Assembly (NCBI GenBank): GCA_964508195.1
Contig: CAZDSH010000069.1
Span: 1-7,183, forward strand
Reading direction: 5' to 3'
Origin: JAAYEV01 sp964508195
GTDB lineage: Bacteria; Bacillota; Clostridia; Ch29
Length of the DNA stretch: 7,183 nt
Shown here: positions 5,350 through 7,183 of the stretch, one piece after another
Layout of the letters: each line of letters starts with the position of its first letter
Position numbering within the stretch: the first letter of the stretch is position 1
Program-made: the position numbers and the translations under genes
Notes under the pieces: generated by a model
Seen by the model: only the letters and a program-made list of their open reading frames with translations
Told to the model about the DNA's origin: nothing
Databases searched by the model: none

Positions 5350-7031
5350 ACATGGTTCGAAAGATTACGGAACAGATAAGGGAGATAATCGGCGAATCCA
5401 TAAAGGGTTGCATAGATAAAGGAATACTCAATATAGAGGATATCCCGGATATACAGGTGGAGGTCCCCCGGGAGAAGGAACGGGGAGACTTTTCGTCTAA
5501 TATAGCGATGGTTTTAGCAAAACAGGCCAGGAAAAATCCCGTGGCCGTGGCGAAGGAAATCGTGAAAAATGCCGATTATGAGGGGACCTACGTACAGGAT
5601 CTTGAGATAGCCGGGCCGGGGTTTATAAATTTTCACCTTACTAACCTATGGCTGTATAAAACCGTAGAGATCATACATAAGGAAAAAGAGAACTACGGGC
5701 GTGTGGACATAGGCGAAGGCAAGAAGGTGATGGTAGAATTCGTAAGTGCTAACCCTACCGGTCCTATGCACATGGGCAATGCCCGGGGTGCCGCCCTGGG
5801 GGATTCCCTTGCTGCGGTACTTGATGCCGCCGGGTACGATGTAACCCGGGAGTTTTATATCAATGATTCCGGCAACCAGATAGAAAAATTCGGACAATCC
5901 CTAGAGGCCAGGTATTTACAATTATACGGACAGGAAGCGTCTATACCCGAAGGCGGTTACCAGGGCGAGGATATAACGGAGCTTATGGAAAGGCTTAAAG
6001 AACGTGACGGCGCGAAGTATCTCGAAATGGACGCCGAGGAAAGACGGGAGATATTCATCCGATACGCACTTAAAAGGAACTTGGATAATATGAAGGCGGA
6101 TCTTGAAAGGTTCGGCGTAAACTTTGACGTATGGTTCTCCGAGCAATCGCTCTACGACGATGACGAGATTACAAAGGCCGTGGATTACCTTACGGAAAAG
6201 GGCTATACCTACGAACAGGAGGGCGCTATATGGTTCAAGGCGTCGGAGTTCGGCGTAGAAAAGGACGAGGTCCTCATAAGGAGTAATGGAATACCTACAT
6301 ACTTTGCCGGGGATATCGCCTATCACAGGAATAAATTCATTACCCGGGGTTATGATTGGGTGATAAATATTTGGGGTGCGGACCACCATGGACATGTGCC
6401 TAGGATGAAGGGCGGTATTGATGCCCTGGGCATTGACCCCGACAGACTTGACGTGATAATAATGCAGCTTGTACGGCTTTTAAGGGACGGCGAGGTGGTA
6501 CGGATGTCTAAACGCCGTGGCCAGTCTATTACCCTTTCTGATCTTATAGATGAAGTGGGCAGAGACGCCGCACGATTTTTCTTTAACCTGCGGGCTGCGG
6601 ATACCCACCTTGATTTTGATCTGGACCTAGCCGTCGAGAAATCCAGTGACAATCCGGTATTTTATGTCCAATACGCCCATGCGAGGATATCCGGTATACT
6701 GCACCATATAATGCAAGAGGACATACACGTACCGGCTATAGACGGTATAAACCTTACATTGCTTAAAGAGGACGCCGAAATAGAGCTCATGCGAAAGCTC
6801 GCGGAACTGCCCGAGGAGATCACCCGGGCGGCTAAGACTATAGAGCCTACACGGATTACGCGGTACGTACTGGAAGTGGCATCGCAATTTCACGTATTCT
6901 ACAACCAGTGCAGGGTAATGAGCGAAAACGAAAGTCTTATGATGGCGAGGATCGCTTTAATAGAGGCCACTAAGATAGTAATAGCCAACGTCCTTAGGCT
7001 TCTTGCCATATCAGCGCCGGAGAAGATGTAA
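5346..7031 (+). CDS. argS: Arginyl-tRNA synthetase
   Basis: A class I synthetase that charges tRNA-Arg with arginine in the cytoplasm; members of this type need the tRNA present to activate the amino acid. The 561-residue product is full length (E. coli 577). It has the N-terminal Add-1 domain recognising the tRNA D-loop (about 5-98, with REKERGDFSSNIAM), the catalytic Rossmann fold with VSANPTGPMHMGNARG (133-148; HIGH motif as HMGN), DSGNQIEKFG, GADHHGH (344-350) and MSKRRG (387-392; degenerate KMSKS, common in ArgRS). The helical DALR-type anticodon-binding domain (about 435-561) ends in the typical LLAISAPEKM. The ATG follows AGGAGG at 9 nt. It has its own promoter at 5261. Downstream lie only palindromic repeats starting 4 bp after the stop. 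Confidence 0.97.
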   Translation: MNMVRKITEQIREIIGESIKGCIDKGILNIEDIPDIQVEVPREKERGDFSSNIAMVLAKQARKNPVAVAKEIVKNADYEGTYVQDLEIAGPGFINFHLTNLWLYKTVEIIHKEKENYGRVDIGEGKKVMVEFVSANPTGPMHMGNARGAALGDSLAAVLDAAGYDVTREFYINDSGNQIEKFGQSLEARYLQLYGQEASIPEGGYQGEDITELMERLKERDGAKYLEMDAEERREIFIRYALKRNLDNMKADLERFGVNFDVWFSEQSLYDDDEITKAVDYLTEKGYTYEQEGAIWFKASEFGVEKDEVLIRSNGIPTYFAGDIAYHRNKFITRGYDWVINIWGADHHGHVPRMKGGIDALGIDPDRLDVIIMQLVRLLRDGEVVRMSKRRGQSITLSDLIDEVGRDAARFFFNLRAADTHLDFDLDLAVEKSSDNPVFYVQYAHARISGILHHIMQEDIHVPAIDGINLTLLKEDAEIELMRKLAELPEEITRAAKTIEPTRITRYVLEVASQFHVFYNQCRVMSENESLMMARIALIEATKIVIANVLRLLAISAPEKM

Positions 7032-7035
7032 TATT

Positions 7036-7068
7036 TATGTGGCAGGGGGACGTTTTGTTTGCCACATT
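7036..7068 (+). repeat. 33-bp REP-like palindromic repeat, copy 3
   Basis: It begins 4 bp after the argS stop, opposite in orientation to copies 1 and 2. It matches their reverse complement except for the first base (T for A). As RNA it would form an 8-bp hairpin at the 3' end of the argS message and may protect or end it, though there is no clean T-run. Confidence 0.9.
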
Positions 7069-7075
7069 CGCGGGT

Positions 7076-7108
7076 AATGTGGCAGGGGGACGTTTTGTTT
7101 GCCACATT
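7076..7108 (+). repeat. 33-bp REP-like palindromic repeat, copy 4
   Basis: It is the exact reverse complement of copies 1 and 2 over 33 bases, and starts 40 bp after copy 3, the same period as on the left side. Confidence 0.92.
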
Positions 7109-7125
7109 TTTAGAATGGTTCTAAC

Positions 7126-7158
7126 TTTGTGGCAAGGGGACGTTTTGTTTGCCACATT
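7126..7158 (+). repeat. 33-bp REP-like palindromic repeat, copy 5
   Basis: The most diverged copy: TT in place of AA at the first two bases and one change in the core (CAAGGGGA for CAGGGGGA). It starts 50 bp after copy 4 and lies 6 bp inside the 19-bp terminal inverted repeat. Confidence 0.88.
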
Positions 7159-7164
7159 TTCAAC

Positions 7165-7183
7165 GTGTCGGCATTAGGCTATC
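7165..7183 (-). repeat. 19-bp inverted repeat, right copy (cut by window end)
   Basis: GTGTCGGCATTAGGCTATC is the exact reverse complement of 40-58. It runs to the last base, so more of the left element (1-39) may follow in inverted form outside the window. Confidence 0.85.

Noticed and set aside
266..7105. Minus-strand ORFs inside sleB, argS and other genes
   Set aside because: They are antisense shadows of well-identified genes, with no domains and no suitable ribosome binding sites; the one at the right edge begins inside a palindromic repeat.

Overview
The window looks like chromosome from an endospore-forming member of the Firmicutes, most likely a clostridial lineage. The evidence is a spore cortex-lytic enzyme gene (sleB), its partner ypeB and a small acid-soluble spore protein gene, all on the + strand. 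They carry strong AGGAGG-type ribosome binding sites, and three of the six main genes start with TTG. The genus cannot be named from the sequence alone.

Layout. Positions 1-180 hold no gene. They contain a 94-nt inverted-repeat element (4-97) and two copies of a 33-bp palindromic repeat. Next come sleB (248-937) and ypeB (1099-2445), the cortex-lysis pair used in spore germination, then an alpha/beta-type SASP gene (2613-2780) with a very clean terminator. A 180-nt non-coding stretch (2821-3001) is rich in possible RNA structure and ends in a second terminator. A sigma-A-like promoter (3043-3071) then drives ddl (D-Ala-D-Ala ligase, 3120-4199), probably together with a metallo-beta-lactamase-fold hydrolase (4264-5157). 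The 188-nt gap before argS (5346-7031, arginyl-tRNA synthetase) holds a near-consensus promoter, several hairpins or dyads, and a 58-codon ORF whose start is arginine-rich and whose stop overlaps the argS start. Positions 7036-7183 hold three more copies of the 33-bp repeat in opposite orientation, and the last 19 bases are an exact inverted copy of positions 40-58.

How it fits together. The left half is a late-sporulation and germination block: a cortex hydrolase, its stabilising partner and a DNA-protecting spore protein. The right half is housekeeping: cell-wall precursor synthesis, a hydrolase of unknown substrate and tRNA charging. The genes are conventional. The interest lies in the non-coding DNA: inverted repeat clusters bracketing the whole segment, a possible structured RNA before ddl, and an unusual leader in front of argS.
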